DNA from: Roseibium sp. TrichSKD4
GTDB lineage: Bacteria; Pseudomonadota; Alphaproteobacteria; Rhizobiales; Stappiaceae
Direction of reading: 5' to 3'
Length of the DNA: 64,000 bases
NCBI RefSeq assembly: GCF_000148725.1
Contig: NZ_GL476320.1
Span: forward strand, 933,932 to 997,931
In this document: in pieces, positions 40,132 through 49,787 of the stretch
How the letters are laid out: the number at the start of each line of letters is the position of its first letter
How positions within the stretch are numbered: position 1 is the stretch's first letter
Notes under the pieces: generated by a model
Databases searched by the model: none
Told to the model about the DNA's origin: nothing
Seen by the model: the letters and a program-made list of their open reading frames with translations, nothing else
Translations under genes and position numbers: made by a program

Positions 40132-42501
40132 ATGAATGTGAAGCCGGTTATCGAAGTTCCATTCGAACGCAGCGGGGTTCTGGCCCCCGGCCTTCCTATC
40201 CTACCGCATGGAACAGAGCGCTACCCGGTTCCCGGAATGGGTTCCCGTGCTGTTCCGGTGTCGAAAGGCGATACCATTACGCTGTTGGACCGCGATGGCA
40301 TGCAACCGGCCGAAATGGTCTTTTTTGCTTCTGACCGGAGTTCCGACGCAGCCATGCTGGGTGCGCAGGGACATGGGCGGCCTGAAGGGTTGATTGCAAC
40401 ATTGGCAAATGGCTCCGCTTCGGGAAAAAAGGTACTGCGAGCTCTGGAGGTTGCGGGTTTTGACATCGGAAAAGGCGACGCAATCTGCGCATTTACCGAT
40501 GGGTCCCGCCCCGGCGACTTGGTGCATTTTGTGGCGGAAAACGACGGCCTTTTGATCGTCGCCGCACCCGGCAAGGCGATGCGCCCCCAGGACAACAATC
40601 CGCCCACGGATATCATCCTGTATATCCAGCGCTCTGCACCCGGATTGGAAAAGCCCGATGTAGGCCCGCCCGATCCGTTGGCTGATCCCATGAAGGACAT
40701 CAACATTCAGCCCGGCGATGCCAAGTCCTATGAGGTCAAGGCAGGCGAATACATTCAGATCATGGATATCCGTGGACGCGAGTGTTCTGATTTTCAGGCC
40801 TTCAGCCGCCGTGCACTGGATCAGGGGATCGAGCGCGAGATCGACCCGACAACAACCCGCAGTCTGATGGGCAGCTTGTATCCTCAACCGGGCCTACTCT
40901 CGAAATACTGGTCGGTCGATCAAGAGCCTTTGGTCGAAATCGTACAGGATACCTGCGGTCGGCATGACACGTTCGGCCTTGCGTGTACCGCGCGGTATTA
41001 CGAAGACCTTGGCTATCCAGGTCACGTGAATTGTTCGGACAATATCAACAAGGATCTGGATCAGTATGGCATCAAGCCCCGCGGAGGCTGGGCTGCGATC
41101 AATTTCTTTTTCAATACAATGCTGGACGACTTCAACGCGATTCGAATGGACGATCCGTGGTCAAGACCGGGTGATTTCGTCCTGCTGCGTGCTCTGACTG
41201 ATTTGGTTTGCGTAAGTACTGGTTGTCCCTGCGACATCGACCCAGCGAATGGCTGGAACCCAACGGATATTCAGGTACGAACCTACAATGCAGCCGAAGA
41301 TTTTAAGCGATCCTACGGCTACAGAAAATCTACGGAGGCGGATGTGGAAGAAACTAAAAAAACCGCATTTCACGACTGCTTTGCACGGCACACCCGTGAT
41401 TTCATAGAATACAACGGCTATTGGCTGCCTAACACGATGACCAATTACGGCGCCATTGCTGAATACTGGGCCTGTCGGGACAAGGTCGCAGTCATGGACC
41501 TGAGTCCCCTGAGGAAATACGAGGTTGTCGGACCAGACGCAGAAGAGTTGATGCAACTTTGTGTGACTCGCAACATGAAAAAGCTGAGCGTTGGTCAGGT
41601 CGTCTATACGGCCATGTGTTATGAGCACGGCGGTATGATCGACGATGGCACCGTCTATCGTTTGGGTGAAACGAACTTCCGCTGGATTGGCGGGAATGAT
41701 ACCAGCGGATTGTGGCTGCAGGAACAGGCACTCAAACGCAATATGAATGTTTGGGTGCGCAATTCGACGGACCAGTTGCACAACATCGCGGTACAGGGAC
41801 GGAACAGCCGCGAAATTCTTTCTAAGATCTTCTGGACGCCGCCTCAACAACCGACGATCGAAGAACTACCATGGTTCCGGCTTACCGTCGCACGTGTGGG
41901 CGATGTGCAGGGGAAGTCAGTGGTAATTTCACGGACCGGTTATTCCGGTGAACTTGGATACGAAATCTTCTGCCACCCCAATGATGCCGTCGAAGTCTTT
42001 GATCACGTCTGGGAAGTCGGTCAGGAATATGGCGTCGCACCGCTCGGGCTTGCGGCACTCGACATGTTGCGTATCGAAGGTGGATTGATCTTTGCTGGGT
42101 CGGAATTCGACGATCAAACGGACCCGTTTGAAGCGGGCATCGGTTTTACTGTGCCACTAAAGTCAAAGCCCGACGATTTCATCGGGCGGGCAGCAATCGA
42201 AGAACGCAAAACACACCCGCACCGTAAACTGGTTGGTTTTGAGATTGAAGGGGGCACTGTTCCTTTACCCGGGGACTGCGTTCGGGTTGGAAAAGCGCAA
42301 GTTGGAGAGATTACCAGCGCAATAAAATCGCCCATGCTTGGTAAGGTTATCGCACTAGGCCGTGTGTCACCTGTTCATGCGGCACTCGATACGATTATCG
42401 AAGTAGGGCAGTTAGATGGGCAACAGAAACGGCTAAAAGCCAAAATAGTTCATTACCCCCACTTCGATGCATCCAAATCAAGGGTCAAAGGAAAATATTA
42501 A
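40132..42501 (+). CDS. tdm: TMAO demethylase (DUF1989 + GcvT-like folate domain)
   Basis: 789 residues from the ATG at 40132, preferred over 40123 because an AGGA site lies nine bases upstream. The N-terminal half is DUF1989-like; the C-terminal half (from about residue 420) is an aminomethyltransferase/GcvT-type folate domain (HTRDFIEYNGYWLPN, RTGYSGELGYEIF, LGLAALDMLRIEGG). This fusion is the hallmark of Tdm, which splits TMAO to dimethylamine and formaldehyde, with folate able to trap the C1 unit. C301, C365 and C367 (VNCSDN, GCPCD) have the same spacing as the zinc cysteines I recall for Methylocella Tdm (279, 343, 345). Linked with tmoXWV. Confidence 0.86.
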   Translation: MNVKPVIEVPFERSGVLAPGLPILPHGTERYPVPGMGSRAVPVSKGDTITLLDRDGMQPAEMVFFASDRSSDAAMLGAQGHGRPEGLIATLANGSASGKKVLRALEVAGFDIGKGDAICAFTDGSRPGDLVHFVAENDGLLIVAAPGKAMRPQDNNPPTDIILYIQRSAPGLEKPDVGPPDPLADPMKDINIQPGDAKSYEVKAGEYIQIMDIRGRECSDFQAFSRRALDQGIEREIDPTTTRSLMGSLYPQPGLLSKYWSVDQEPLVEIVQDTCGRHDTFGLACTARYYEDLGYPGHVNCSDNINKDLDQYGIKPRGGWAAINFFFNTMLDDFNAIRMDDPWSRPGDFVLLRALTDLVCVSTGCPCDIDPANGWNPTDIQVRTYNAAEDFKRSYGYRKSTEADVEETKKTAFHDCFARHTRDFIEYNGYWLPNTMTNYGAIAEYWACRDKVAVMDLSPLRKYEVVGPDAEELMQLCVTRNMKKLSVGQVVYTAMCYEHGGMIDDGTVYRLGETNFRWIGGNDTSGLWLQEQALKRNMNVWVRNSTDQLHNIAVQGRNSREILSKIFWTPPQQPTIEELPWFRLTVARVGDVQGKSVVISRTGYSGELGYEIFCHPNDAVEVFDHVWEVGQEYGVAPLGLAALDMLRIEGGLIFAGSEFDDQTDPFEAGIGFTVPLKSKPDDFIGRAAIEERKTHPHRKLVGFEIEGGTVPLPGDCVRVGKAQVGEITSAIKSPMLGKVIALGRVSPVHAALDTIIEVGQLDGQQKRLKAKIVHYPHFDASKSRVKGKY

Positions 42502-42632
42502 TTTGGCATAGATGATCAAACATACAACATCTTCCTAATCGGGTGCTCCAGGTTTATTTGTCCATCGTCAGGGATTTTTGGGCAGATATGAGTTTTGTTT
42601 AAGGGAGTATCTGGCTCATCTGTTTGTCGATA

Positions 42633-43613
42633 TTAGGCGGCCTGTTTGCGGTGTTGCAAGCGGCGTTGTTCGATGGTGCTTTGTTTGATCCTTTCTCGTT
42701 TGCGCAGGATTTGTTCGCCGCGCCCGAAGTAGACGTCAGCGGGTGTGAGGTTCTTCAAGCTCTCGTGATATCGGTGATGATTGTAGTGGCTGATGAACTT
42801 GCTTATTTGGGCTTTGAGGTCACCGGGCAGGAAGTAGTTCTCCAGAAGGATCCGGTTTTTCAAGGTCTGATGCCATCTTTCGATCTTGCCCTGCGTTTGG
42901 GGGTGGTATGGGGCTCCACGCACATGGTCCATGCCTTTGTCGTCGAGCCAGTCGGCCAGCTCACCGGCGAAGTAACTTGACCCATTGTCCGACAACAGTC
43001 TTGGCCGGTGGCGGACACTGGCCTGATTACAGCCTGAAGCCTGTAAGGCCAGTTCCAACGTATCCGTGACATCACTGGCCAACATCGTCGTACACAGCTT
43101 CCACGCGATGACATAGCGGCTGTAATCATCAAGGATTGTTGACAGGTAAAACCAACCCCAGCCAATAACCTTCAGATAGGTGAAGTCTGTCTGCCACAGC
43201 TCATTGGGCGCTGTGGTCTTGTTCTTGAACTCGTCAGCTGCCTTGACCACGATAAAGGCCGGATTGGTGATGAGGTCATGGGCTTTCAGCAACCGGTAAA
43301 CACTGGCCTCAGACACGAAGTACTGCTTTGTGTCCGTAAACTGGACAGCCAGCTCCCGAGGTGAGAGTTCCGGTTCTTCCAGGGCCAGATCAATGACCTG
43401 TTGGCGGATATCATCGGGGATCCGGTTCCAGACCCGTGCAGGCATGGGGGCCGTGTCCTGCAAGGCATCTATGCCACCGGTTTGATATTTGTCATACCAG
43501 ACGTAGAAGGTTGACCTTGGAATACCCAGCCGATCCAGCGTCTGTCTGACTGGAAGATGGGACTGCTCCACCAGTCGAATGATTTCAAGTTTCTCGGAGG
43601 CGGGATATCTCAT
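42633..43613 (-). CDS. IS3-family transposase OrfB, element B
   Basis: 326 residues with the integrase-type DDE core: WQTDFTYLKVIGWGWFYLS, LDDYSRYVIAW, RPRLLSDNGSSYFAG and RGAPYHPQTQGKIERWHQ. Its start overlaps the orfA stop. The A7G run at 43641-43648 (minus strand AAAAAAAG) would allow minus-one frameshifting to make the OrfAB fusion transposase. Confidence 0.93.
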   Translation of the reverse strand: MRYPASEKLEIIRLVEQSHLPVRQTLDRLGIPRSTFYVWYDKYQTGGIDALQDTAPMPARVWNRIPDDIRQQVIDLALEEPELSPRELAVQFTDTKQYFVSEASVYRLLKAHDLITNPAFIVVKAADEFKNKTTAPNELWQTDFTYLKVIGWGWFYLSTILDDYSRYVIAWKLCTTMLASDVTDTLELALQASGCNQASVRHRPRLLSDNGSSYFAGELADWLDDKGMDHVRGAPYHPQTQGKIERWHQTLKNRILLENYFLPGDLKAQISKFISHYNHHRYHESLKNLTPADVYFGRGEQILRKRERIKQSTIEQRRLQHRKQAA

Positions 43614-44005
43614 TCGTCGTCGACCCCATCCCCGATCATGCTTTTTTTGAGAAGGCGAAGTTCCAGAGCCTGTTCTGCAACCACTTCCTTCAAGTCCCTC
43701 GTCTCTTTGCGAAGAGACTTTACTTCATCAGAACTGGCTTCACGAGCTGCGTCCCCAGCAAGCCGTTTCTTGCCCGCTTCCATGAAGTCCTTGGACCAGG
43801 AATAATACTGGCTCTGGGCGATACCTTCCTGGCGGCAAAGTTCTGCAATGCTGTCTTCGCCTCGAAGACCAGAAACCACTATGCGGATCTTCTCTTCAGC
43901 GGAAAACCGACGGCGGGTCTGGCGTTTGATGTCTTTTACGATCCGATCCGCATCGTCGGTCACTCGGTCCTTCTTTCGTCTCATCATTTGCTCCTGAGTT
44001 AGCAA
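43610..44005 (-). CDS. IS3-family OrfA, element B
   Basis: 131 residues: helix-turn-helix (KRQTRRRFSAEEKIRIVVSGLRGEDSIAELCRQEGI) and a C-terminal leucine zipper (LRKETRDLKEVVAEQALELRLLKKS). It provides the DNA-binding half of the transposase. Confidence 0.92.
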   Translation of the reverse strand: MLTQEQMMRRKKDRVTDDADRIVKDIKRQTRRRFSAEEKIRIVVSGLRGEDSIAELCRQEGIAQSQYYSWSKDFMEAGKKRLAGDAAREASSDEVKSLRKETRDLKEVVAEQALELRLLKKSMIGDGVDDE

Positions 44006-44062
44006 TGATGAGCCAAAATCACTCCCTTACGAAATCAAACCAATTTGTCCATTAAGCGCTGA

Positions 44063-44269
44063 CGGAGGACAGATCATCGCAACACGCCCGTATTTCGAGA
44101 TGGGTTCGATATCGATGCTATACGCTTGAAAACACTTGTGTCGGAGACCGGTAAAGGTGTCGATCCGACCAGAGAACACGAAATCGGGACAATTCTCTCG
44201 TACAGTCGTGAGCAGGTCGAAGCCTTTATTCAACACTCTTCCCGATCAGATGAGAATTTAGGCTCGTAA
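44063..44269 (+). pseudogene. C-terminal remnant of an unidentified protein at the IS edge
   Basis: An open frame without a start codon begins inside the IS end and runs 66 codons beyond it. It reads DGFDIDAIRLKTLVSETGKGVDP, then EHEIGTILSYSREQVEAF, to a TAA at 44267-44269. The composition looks like real coding sequence, but I do not recognise the family. It is probably the tail of a gene cut by insertion or recombination at element B. Confidence 0.45.
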
Positions 44270-44532
44270 GCTCTTAAGGTGTGATTTCGCCCCCAGCCGG
44301 AACCGACCCCTGTAAGCGCATCATGCCTTTGGCCTGTTGGAATGTGCCGAAGCGCTTCTTCCATCATGGCGCAAGCGGCCTTGCCGAAGGCAATCAGGAA
44401 AAGCGTGCCCTCCGGCGCGCGAGTGAGTGGTCGCTTGATCAGCGCATTGCGCACAGCAATCGTAGGATCTGCAGCCCGGACCCCTGTCAAAAAGAGGTCA
44501 TGGGCTTGTTTTTGTAGCGAAGCCAAGCTCAT
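44230..44532 (-). pseudogene. Truncated glycerate 2-kinase (N-terminal fragment)
   Basis: Only about 100 codons of a protein that is normally over 400 residues. The start MSLASLQKQAHDLFLTGVRAADP and the LFLIAFGKAACAMMEEAL segment match the N-terminus of the GckA/MOFRL glycerate kinase family. After about residue 73 the frame leaves the family and runs into the remnant on the other strand. Its ATG overlaps the mcl stop by four bases, so it was once the second gene of an mcl-gck operon. Glycerate kinase is an essential serine-cycle step, so a functional copy must exist elsewhere if the cycle works. Confidence 0.75.
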
Positions 44533-45506
44533 CCTGCCGAGATCTGCCTGGCCTTCTCAACCAGAACCTCTGCCTGCCGGATGGAGGCGTAGTCGATCAG
44601 ACGTCCATCGAGGGAAACAGCCCCTTTGCCGGCGGCTTCTGCCTCAGCCATGGCGGCAAGAATACGATTTGCCTTGGTCACTTCTTCCTCGGAAGGGCTC
44701 ATCACCTCATTGGCCAGCGCAATCTGGCTGGGATGAATAGCCCATTTGCCTTCACAGCCCAGAACAGCAGCGCGATAAGCGGCCGCCTTGTAGCCATCTG
44801 GGTCCGAGAAATCTCCGAACGGTCCGTCGATAGGACGCAACCCATTGGCACGCGCGGCAACCACCATATTGGTCAGTGCAGAGTGCCACATGTCACCCCA
44901 ATGTATCCGGCGTGTGCCATCTTCGAGCGCATCGGTCAGCACAGAATAATGAGCGTTCACACCACCGATGACGGTCGTGCGCGCGCGCATGCTGGCGGCG
45001 TAGTCGGCAACGCCGAAATGCAAGCTTTCATTGCGTTCCGATGCGTCGGCGATTTCATTGACGTTCTGCATTCCCAGAGCGGTTTCAATGATGTGCTCAA
45101 ATCCGATCCGCTTGGAGTAGCCTTTTGCATCTTCAATCTGGGTCACCATCATATCAACGGCATAGACATCGGCGGCGGTGCCGACCTTGGGGATCATGAT
45201 CAGATCAAGCCGCTCCCCGGCCTGCTCGACCACGTCAACCACATCACGATACATGTAATGCGTGTCCAGCCCGTTGATTCGAACTGACATGGATTTGGTG
45301 CCCCAGTCGATGTCGTTCAGGGCTTTGATGATGTTCTTGCGCGCTTGCAGTTTCTCATCCGGCGCAACTGCATCTTCGAGATCGAGAAAAATAACATCAG
45401 CGTCGGATTCAGCAGCTTTTTCAAACATTTGTGGCTGGCTGCCGGGAACAGCAAGCTCACTGCGATTCAGTCGGGCTGGGGCTTGTTCGATGGGGTGAAA
45501 ACTCAT
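44529..45506 (-). CDS. mcl: L-malyl-CoA lyase (HpcH/HpaI-CitE family)
   Basis: 325 residues of the CitE-like TIM-barrel family. RSELAVPGSQPQMFEKAAESDADVIFLDLEDAV carries the CoA/phosphate and metal-site region, and MIPKVGTAADVYAV and EHIIETALGMQN carry further substrate-site residues. FGVADYAASMRART is typical of Mcl1/MclA proteins. It cleaves malyl-CoA to glyoxylate and acetyl-CoA, the last serine-cycle step, using the product of MtkAB encoded nearby. Transcribed away from the sgaA operon, with the regulator gene upstream on the same strand. Confidence 0.9.
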   Translation of the reverse strand: MSFHPIEQAPARLNRSELAVPGSQPQMFEKAAESDADVIFLDLEDAVAPDEKLQARKNIIKALNDIDWGTKSMSVRINGLDTHYMYRDVVDVVEQAGERLDLIMIPKVGTAADVYAVDMMVTQIEDAKGYSKRIGFEHIIETALGMQNVNEIADASERNESLHFGVADYAASMRARTTVIGGVNAHYSVLTDALEDGTRRIHWGDMWHSALTNMVVAARANGLRPIDGPFGDFSDPDGYKAAAYRAAVLGCEGKWAIHPSQIALANEVMSPSEEEVTKANRILAAMAEAEAAGKGAVSLDGRLIDYASIRQAEVLVEKARQISAG

Positions 45507-45606
45507 GGCTGGGCATCCTTGTGCTTGTTTAAGAGGGATGCGGCCTACGCTGAGAGGAAAACTTTATTCTTGTCAAGAAATATTGTCGCTGATGCCATCG
45601 TTTGAA

Positions 45607-46257
45607 TTATTCGCTGCTATACGAGGTCTGACCCATCTGTGCTGAAAAGTAGAAAGCCACCGCCTGGGTTCGGCTGGTCACGGAAAGCTTCTCGTACAGA
45701 TTTGAAAGATGGAATTTCACCGTATTTGCCGAAATGCCAAATTCGCTCGCCAATTGCCGGTTGCTGAGCCCTTTGGACAGCGCTTCAAGCAATGCTTTTT
45801 CGCGCTTGGTCAAAAGATGGATCGGGTCGGAGTGCAGTTCCCGCACATCGAGAAAGGGAAAGACCATCTGGCCCGCAGCAACAGCAGCGCACGTCTCAAG
45901 CAAGCCTTCCACCGGCCCGTTGCGCGGCGAAAAACCGGCAGCACCGGCGGCGAGGGCCTTGCGCGGCAGATCGCCGGTTTCGTGGCCATAAACCAGAATG
46001 CGCGGCGCGCCTGATTGCTCTCGAAGCACTTCGATCAGTTTCTGCCCGCCGAGCGCAGGCAAAGTCCAGTCAATGATCCCCACCTGAACCGAGACGCGCA
46101 TGACTGCACCAAGAAAGTCTTCTGCAGTGGAAACCGTGGCAACGACAGAGAAACGCGGATCACAATCAAAAATCTCGGACATTGCTGAAAGAACCAGCAT
46201 GTTGCTGTCAGCCAAAGTGACGGAAATCGGCGTGCCGTTTGCGTTAAGCTGCTGCAA
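45607..46257 (-). CDS. LuxR/NarL-type response regulator, serine-cycle cluster
   Basis: 216 residues. A receiver-like domain (VTLADSNMLVLSAMSEIFD; potential phosphoacceptor in GIIDWTLPALGGQ) is followed by a LuxR helix-turn-helix (LTKREKALLEALSKGLSNRQLASEFGISANTVKFHLSNLYEKL). The acidic pocket near the N-terminus is reduced to one aspartate, so phosphorylation is uncertain. Divergent from sgaA and upstream of mcl, it probably controls both serine-cycle transcripts. No sensor kinase is nearby. Methylobacterium uses the LysR protein QscR for this job, so a LuxR type would be a different solution. Confidence 0.85.
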   Translation of the reverse strand: MQQLNANGTPISVTLADSNMLVLSAMSEIFDCDPRFSVVATVSTAEDFLGAVMRVSVQVGIIDWTLPALGGQKLIEVLREQSGAPRILVYGHETGDLPRKALAAGAAGFSPRNGPVEGLLETCAAVAAGQMVFPFLDVRELHSDPIHLLTKREKALLEALSKGLSNRQLASEFGISANTVKFHLSNLYEKLSVTSRTQAVAFYFSAQMGQTSYSSE

Positions 46258-46332
46258 TTCATACCCTTTCTCACCAAAACCTGCCCATCTTTGCAGGGTT
46301 CATTTAGCAATATAACGGCATATCAACTCATA

Positions 46333-46350
46333 TGGGTAGCACAATACCCA
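46333..46350. promoter_or_regulatory. Inverted repeat TGGGTA-N6-TACCCA between the LuxR gene and sgaA
   Basis: A perfect 6+6 palindrome in the 193-base divergent gap. The half-site extends to TACCCAT on one side, which resembles NarL-type heptamers. It is a candidate operator for the adjacent LuxR/NarL-type regulator. Confidence 0.5.
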
Positions 46351-46450
46351 CCCAAATAGATACCAAAAAGCAGGAGTAACTTACGTTGCTCCAAAATTCA
46401 ATCGGAGCTTTCCTTGAGGTGATGATTTTTTCCTAGCAGGGAGCGTCCCT

Positions 46451-47695
46451 ATGTCTGTCACAACACCATACGCCAAATTGAACATACCGAACACGCTGGC
46501 CGCAGGGCCCGGTCCGGGCAATACAGACGCACGCGTTCTAAGCGCTTATGCTGGCGCGGGCATTGCAGATCACATGCACCCAGATGTGCTGCGCGGCATG
46601 ATCGAGTGCAAGCTGATGCTGCGCCAGCTCATGGGAACCGGCAACGTTCATACGTTCGGCGTGGCAGGCACGGGCTGGAGTGGGTTGGATTGCATGATGT
46701 CGGCGGTCATGCCCGGTGACACGGTCGTTGCTTTTGCCAATGGTACTTTCTCGGGTATTGATGCGCTAACTCTGCGTATGAAAGCCGCAACTCGCGACGA
46801 ATTGGCCGAAGACAGTCTGAACCCGAAAGCCGCCAGCGTGACGGTGATCGAAGTGCCACATGGGAAATCCGTGACCGGCGAGATTGTCGAGGCAGCGCTG
46901 GCAGAGCACAAACCCAAATGGGCGTTCATGGCGCATTGGGAGACTGGTTCTGGCCGGATCAATGACATTCAGGGCTTTTCAGATGCATGTGTAAGGCATG
47001 ACGTGATGGGCCTCGTCGATGCCGTCTCCTCCCTCGGTGTTGAGGATTTTTCCATCGACGACTATCTCGGCGTGGCCGGTTGGGCGTCGTGTCCGCAAAA
47101 GGGCTTGCTGTGCCTTCCGTTGACCTATGCGCCGGTGAGCTTCACTGACCGTTACATAGACACGTTGCGTGCAAATGGCGCCTATACCTACGCAAATCAT
47201 CCGATCATGGAAGCGCGTCACTGGGGCATTGTCGAGGGCAGAGATGTCGAAAACGGCACCTATCACCGCACCCATTCGGCTTATGCAGTGAGTGCCTTCC
47301 ACGAAGCGCTTCGGATCAATCTGGCCGAAGGCCTGTCAAACCGCGCAGAGCAATACGCCATTCACGAAAGCACCCTGCGCGCCGCGGTCGAGGCAATGGG
47401 GTGCGAGGTGACCTCCAACATGACCAGCCTTGTTGTTCTGAACCTGCCGCCCGATTTCGCAGGTCGAGAGATGGAGTTGGTGCAAATGTGCCGTGCGCAG
47501 GGCTTTGGTATCTGGCCCACCTTGTCCGCCCCAGTGCAGGTGCGCATTGGCATTCTCAATCTACTAAGCTTGGCAAACATCACCGAAATCGTGACCCGTT
47601 TCGCCGATGCTTTGGAGGCTCTGGGGGCAAAGCTGGATCGCAGCGCAATTCTTTCGTTGCTTGAGACACATTACCAAACCCGCATTGCCGCATAG
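46451..47695 (+). CDS. sgaA: Serine--glyoxylate aminotransferase
   Basis: 414 residues of PLP fold type I, class V. AAGPGPGNTDARVL, GLVDAVSSLGVEDFSIDDYLG and the Schiff-base lysine in WASCPQKGLLCLP are seen. It converts serine and glyoxylate to hydroxypyruvate and glycine, the step that regenerates the C1 acceptor in the serine cycle. First gene of a tight operon sgaA-mtkA-mtkB-hprA-ppc-glyA. A GGGAG site precedes the ATG. Distinct from the aminotransferase in the cbb operon (different N-terminal motif and length). Confidence 0.93.
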   Translation: MSVTTPYAKLNIPNTLAAGPGPGNTDARVLSAYAGAGIADHMHPDVLRGMIECKLMLRQLMGTGNVHTFGVAGTGWSGLDCMMSAVMPGDTVVAFANGTFSGIDALTLRMKAATRDELAEDSLNPKAASVTVIEVPHGKSVTGEIVEAALAEHKPKWAFMAHWETGSGRINDIQGFSDACVRHDVMGLVDAVSSLGVEDFSIDDYLGVAGWASCPQKGLLCLPLTYAPVSFTDRYIDTLRANGAYTYANHPIMEARHWGIVEGRDVENGTYHRTHSAYAVSAFHEALRINLAEGLSNRAEQYAIHESTLRAAVEAMGCEVTSNMTSLVVLNLPPDFAGREMELVQMCRAQGFGIWPTLSAPVQVRIGILNLLSLANITEIVTRFADALEALGAKLDRSAILSLLETHYQTRIAA

Positions 47696-47704
47696 GAGGC
47701 GAAA

Positions 47705-48901
47705 ATGGATATTCATGAATACCAGGCCAAGGAAGTGCTCAGCAACTTCGGCGTCGAAATCCCCGCCGGTGCATTGGCCTACAGCCCCGAGCAGGCAGCC
47801 TATCGCGCTCGTGAAATGGGCGGCGAGAAATGGATCGTAAAAGCGCAGATCCACGCAGGCGGGCGCGGCAAAGCTGGCGGTGTCAAGCTCTGCGCCGATG
47901 ATCAGGAGATCCAGGCCGCTTGCGAAGCCATGTTCGGCAGAAAGCTGGTAACGCATCAGACCGGCCCGGAAGGCAAGGGCATCTACCGTGTTTATGTGGA
48001 AGCAGCAGTGCCGATTGACCGCGAGATTTATCTTGGCTTTGTTCTTGATCGCACATCGCAGCGGATCATGATCGTGGCCTCCGCCGAAGGCGGTATGGAG
48101 ATTGAAGATATCTCGGCCGAGAAGCCTGACAGCATTGTGCGCTCGACTGTTGAGCCTGCGGTGGGCCTCCGCGATTTTCAGGCCCGTGAAATTGCCTTCA
48201 AGCTGGGGATCGAGCCGGGCCTGACCCAGTCAATGGTGCGCACCTTGCAGGGGTGCTATCGGGCATTTCGTGATCTCGACGCTACAATGGTCGAGATCAA
48301 TCCGCTGGTGATCACCGGGGATAACCGGGTTCTGGCGCTCGATGCCAAGATGACCTTTGATGGCAATGCACTTTTCCGGCATCCGCAGATCAGCGAGTTA
48401 CGCGACAAAAGCCAGGAAGACCCGCGTGAATCCCGGGCGGCTGATCGTGGTCTGTCTTATGTGGGTCTCGACGGAAATATCGGCTGTATTGTCAACGGGG
48501 CCGGGCTTGCCATGGCAACGATGGACACGATCAAGCTGGCTGGCGGTGAGCCTGCGAACTTTCTTGATATCGGCGGGGGTGCCACGCCCGAGCGCGTGGC
48601 CAAAGCCTTTCGCTTGGTGATGTCGGACAAGAATGTGCAGGCGGTTCTAGTCAATATCTTTGCTGGTATCAATCGGTGTGACTGGGTCGCCGAAGGTGTG
48701 GTTCAAGCGCTGAAGGAAGTTCAGGTGGACGTGCCGGTCATCGTGCGCCTTGCAGGCACAAATGTAGAGGAAGGGCAGAAGATTCTGGCCAAGAGCGGCC
48801 TGCCGATCATTCGCGCCACGACCCTCATGGAAGCGGCAGAGCGGTCGGTTTCTGCCTGGAAAAGTGACAATTCTCTCAACCTGAAGGTGATCTCCTCATG
48901 A
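47705..48901 (+). CDS. mtkA: Malate--CoA ligase, beta subunit
   Basis: 398 residues of the SucC-like ATP-grasp family. [40 protein letters not shown] and [15 protein letters not shown] are visible. In serine-cycle bacteria this paralogue of succinyl-CoA synthetase makes malyl-CoA from malate, CoA and ATP. The linkage to mcl, sgaA, hprA and ppc supports malate rather than succinate. An AGGAGG ribosome site is present, and its stop overlaps mtkB. Confidence 0.92.
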   Translation: MDIHEYQAKEVLSNFGVEIPAGALAYSPEQAAYRAREMGGEKWIVKAQIHAGGRGKAGGVKLCADDQEIQAACEAMFGRKLVTHQTGPEGKGIYRVYVEAAVPIDREIYLGFVLDRTSQRIMIVASAEGGMEIEDISAEKPDSIVRSTVEPAVGLRDFQAREIAFKLGIEPGLTQSMVRTLQGCYRAFRDLDATMVEINPLVITGDNRVLALDAKMTFDGNALFRHPQISELRDKSQEDPRESRAADRGLSYVGLDGNIGCIVNGAGLAMATMDTIKLAGGEPANFLDIGGGATPERVAKAFRLVMSDKNVQAVLVNIFAGINRCDWVAEGVVQALKEVQVDVPVIVRLAGTNVEEGQKILAKSGLPIIRATTLMEAAERSVSAWKSDNSLNLKVISS

Positions 48902-49776
48902 GCATTTATCTGAATCGGGACACCCGTGTTATCGTGCAAGGCATCACCGGGCGTATGGCGCAGTTTCACACCAAGGATATGCTGGCCTATGGCACGAATG
49001 TGGTCGGCGGTGTCGTGCCGGGAAAAGGCGGCGAGACGGTGCATGGCGTGCCGGTCTTTGACACGGTCAAGGAAGCGGTCGAGGCGACGCAGGCCGATGC
49101 AAGCCTTGTCTTCGTGCCGCCGCCCTTTGCCGCAGACAGCATTATGGAAGCTGCGGATGCGGGCATTCGCTACTGTGTCTGCATCACCGATGGCATTCCT
49201 GCGCAAGACATGATCCAGGTGAAGCGCTACATGATGCGCTATCCCAAAGAGTGCCGCATGGTGCTGACCGGGCCCAATTGTGCGGGCACGATTTCGCCTG
49301 GCAAGGCGATGCTGGGGATCATGCCTGGCCATATCTTCCTGCCCGGTCATGTGGGTATCGTCGGGAGGTCAGGAACGCTGGGCTACGAAGCGGCAGCACA
49401 ACTTAAGGAACGTGGCATTGGCGTCTCGACAAGCGTTGGCATTGGCGGAGACCCGATCAATGGTTCGTCCTTTCGGGATATTCTTGAACAGTTCGAAAAT
49501 GACGACGACACCCATGTGATCGCCATGATCGGCGAGATTGGCGGCCCGCAGGAAGCTGAGGCCGCAGCCTATATTCAGGATCATGTGAGCAAGCCCGTTG
49601 TGGCATATGTCGCCGGGCTCACTGCTCCCAAGGGCCGCACCATGGGGCACGCGGGGGCAATCATTTCCGCCTTTGGTGAAAGCGCCTCGGAAAAGGTTGA
49701 AATCCTGTCTGGTGCAGGTGTGACCGTGGCCGAAAACCCTGCGGTTATTGGCGAAACAATCGCAAGCGTCATGTAA
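48898..49776 (+). CDS. mtkB: Malate--CoA ligase, alpha subunit
   Basis: 292 residues of the SucD-like family. [35 protein letters not shown] forms the CoA-binding start, [11 protein letters not shown] lies mid-protein and the active-site histidine is in RTMGHAGAI. Forms a complex with MtkA, whose gene overlaps by four bases. Confidence 0.92.
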   Translation: MSIYLNRDTRVIVQGITGRMAQFHTKDMLAYGTNVVGGVVPGKGGETVHGVPVFDTVKEAVEATQADASLVFVPPPFAADSIMEAADAGIRYCVCITDGIPAQDMIQVKRYMMRYPKECRMVLTGPNCAGTISPGKAMLGIMPGHIFLPGHVGIVGRSGTLGYEAAAQLKERGIGVSTSVGIGGDPINGSSFRDILEQFENDDDTHVIAMIGEIGGPQEAEAAAYIQDHVSKPVVAYVAGLTAPKGRTMGHAGAIISAFGESASEKVEILSGAGVTVAENPAVIGETIASVM

Positions 49777-49787
49777 AGGAGGCCACG

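Larger units (their letters stand above)
42559..44071 (-). mobile_element. IS3-family element B (left copy flanking the serine-cycle block)
   Basis: 1513 bp with terminal repeats TGTCCATCGTCAG (left) and CTGACGGAGGACA (right). It encodes OrfA and OrfB on the minus strand with an A7G frameshift site. It is nearly identical to the copy at 54782-56294 in the same orientation; I noticed single-base differences only, for example R/W in OrfA. No matching target repeats were found at either side. It lies 57 bases after tdm. Confidence 0.93.
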
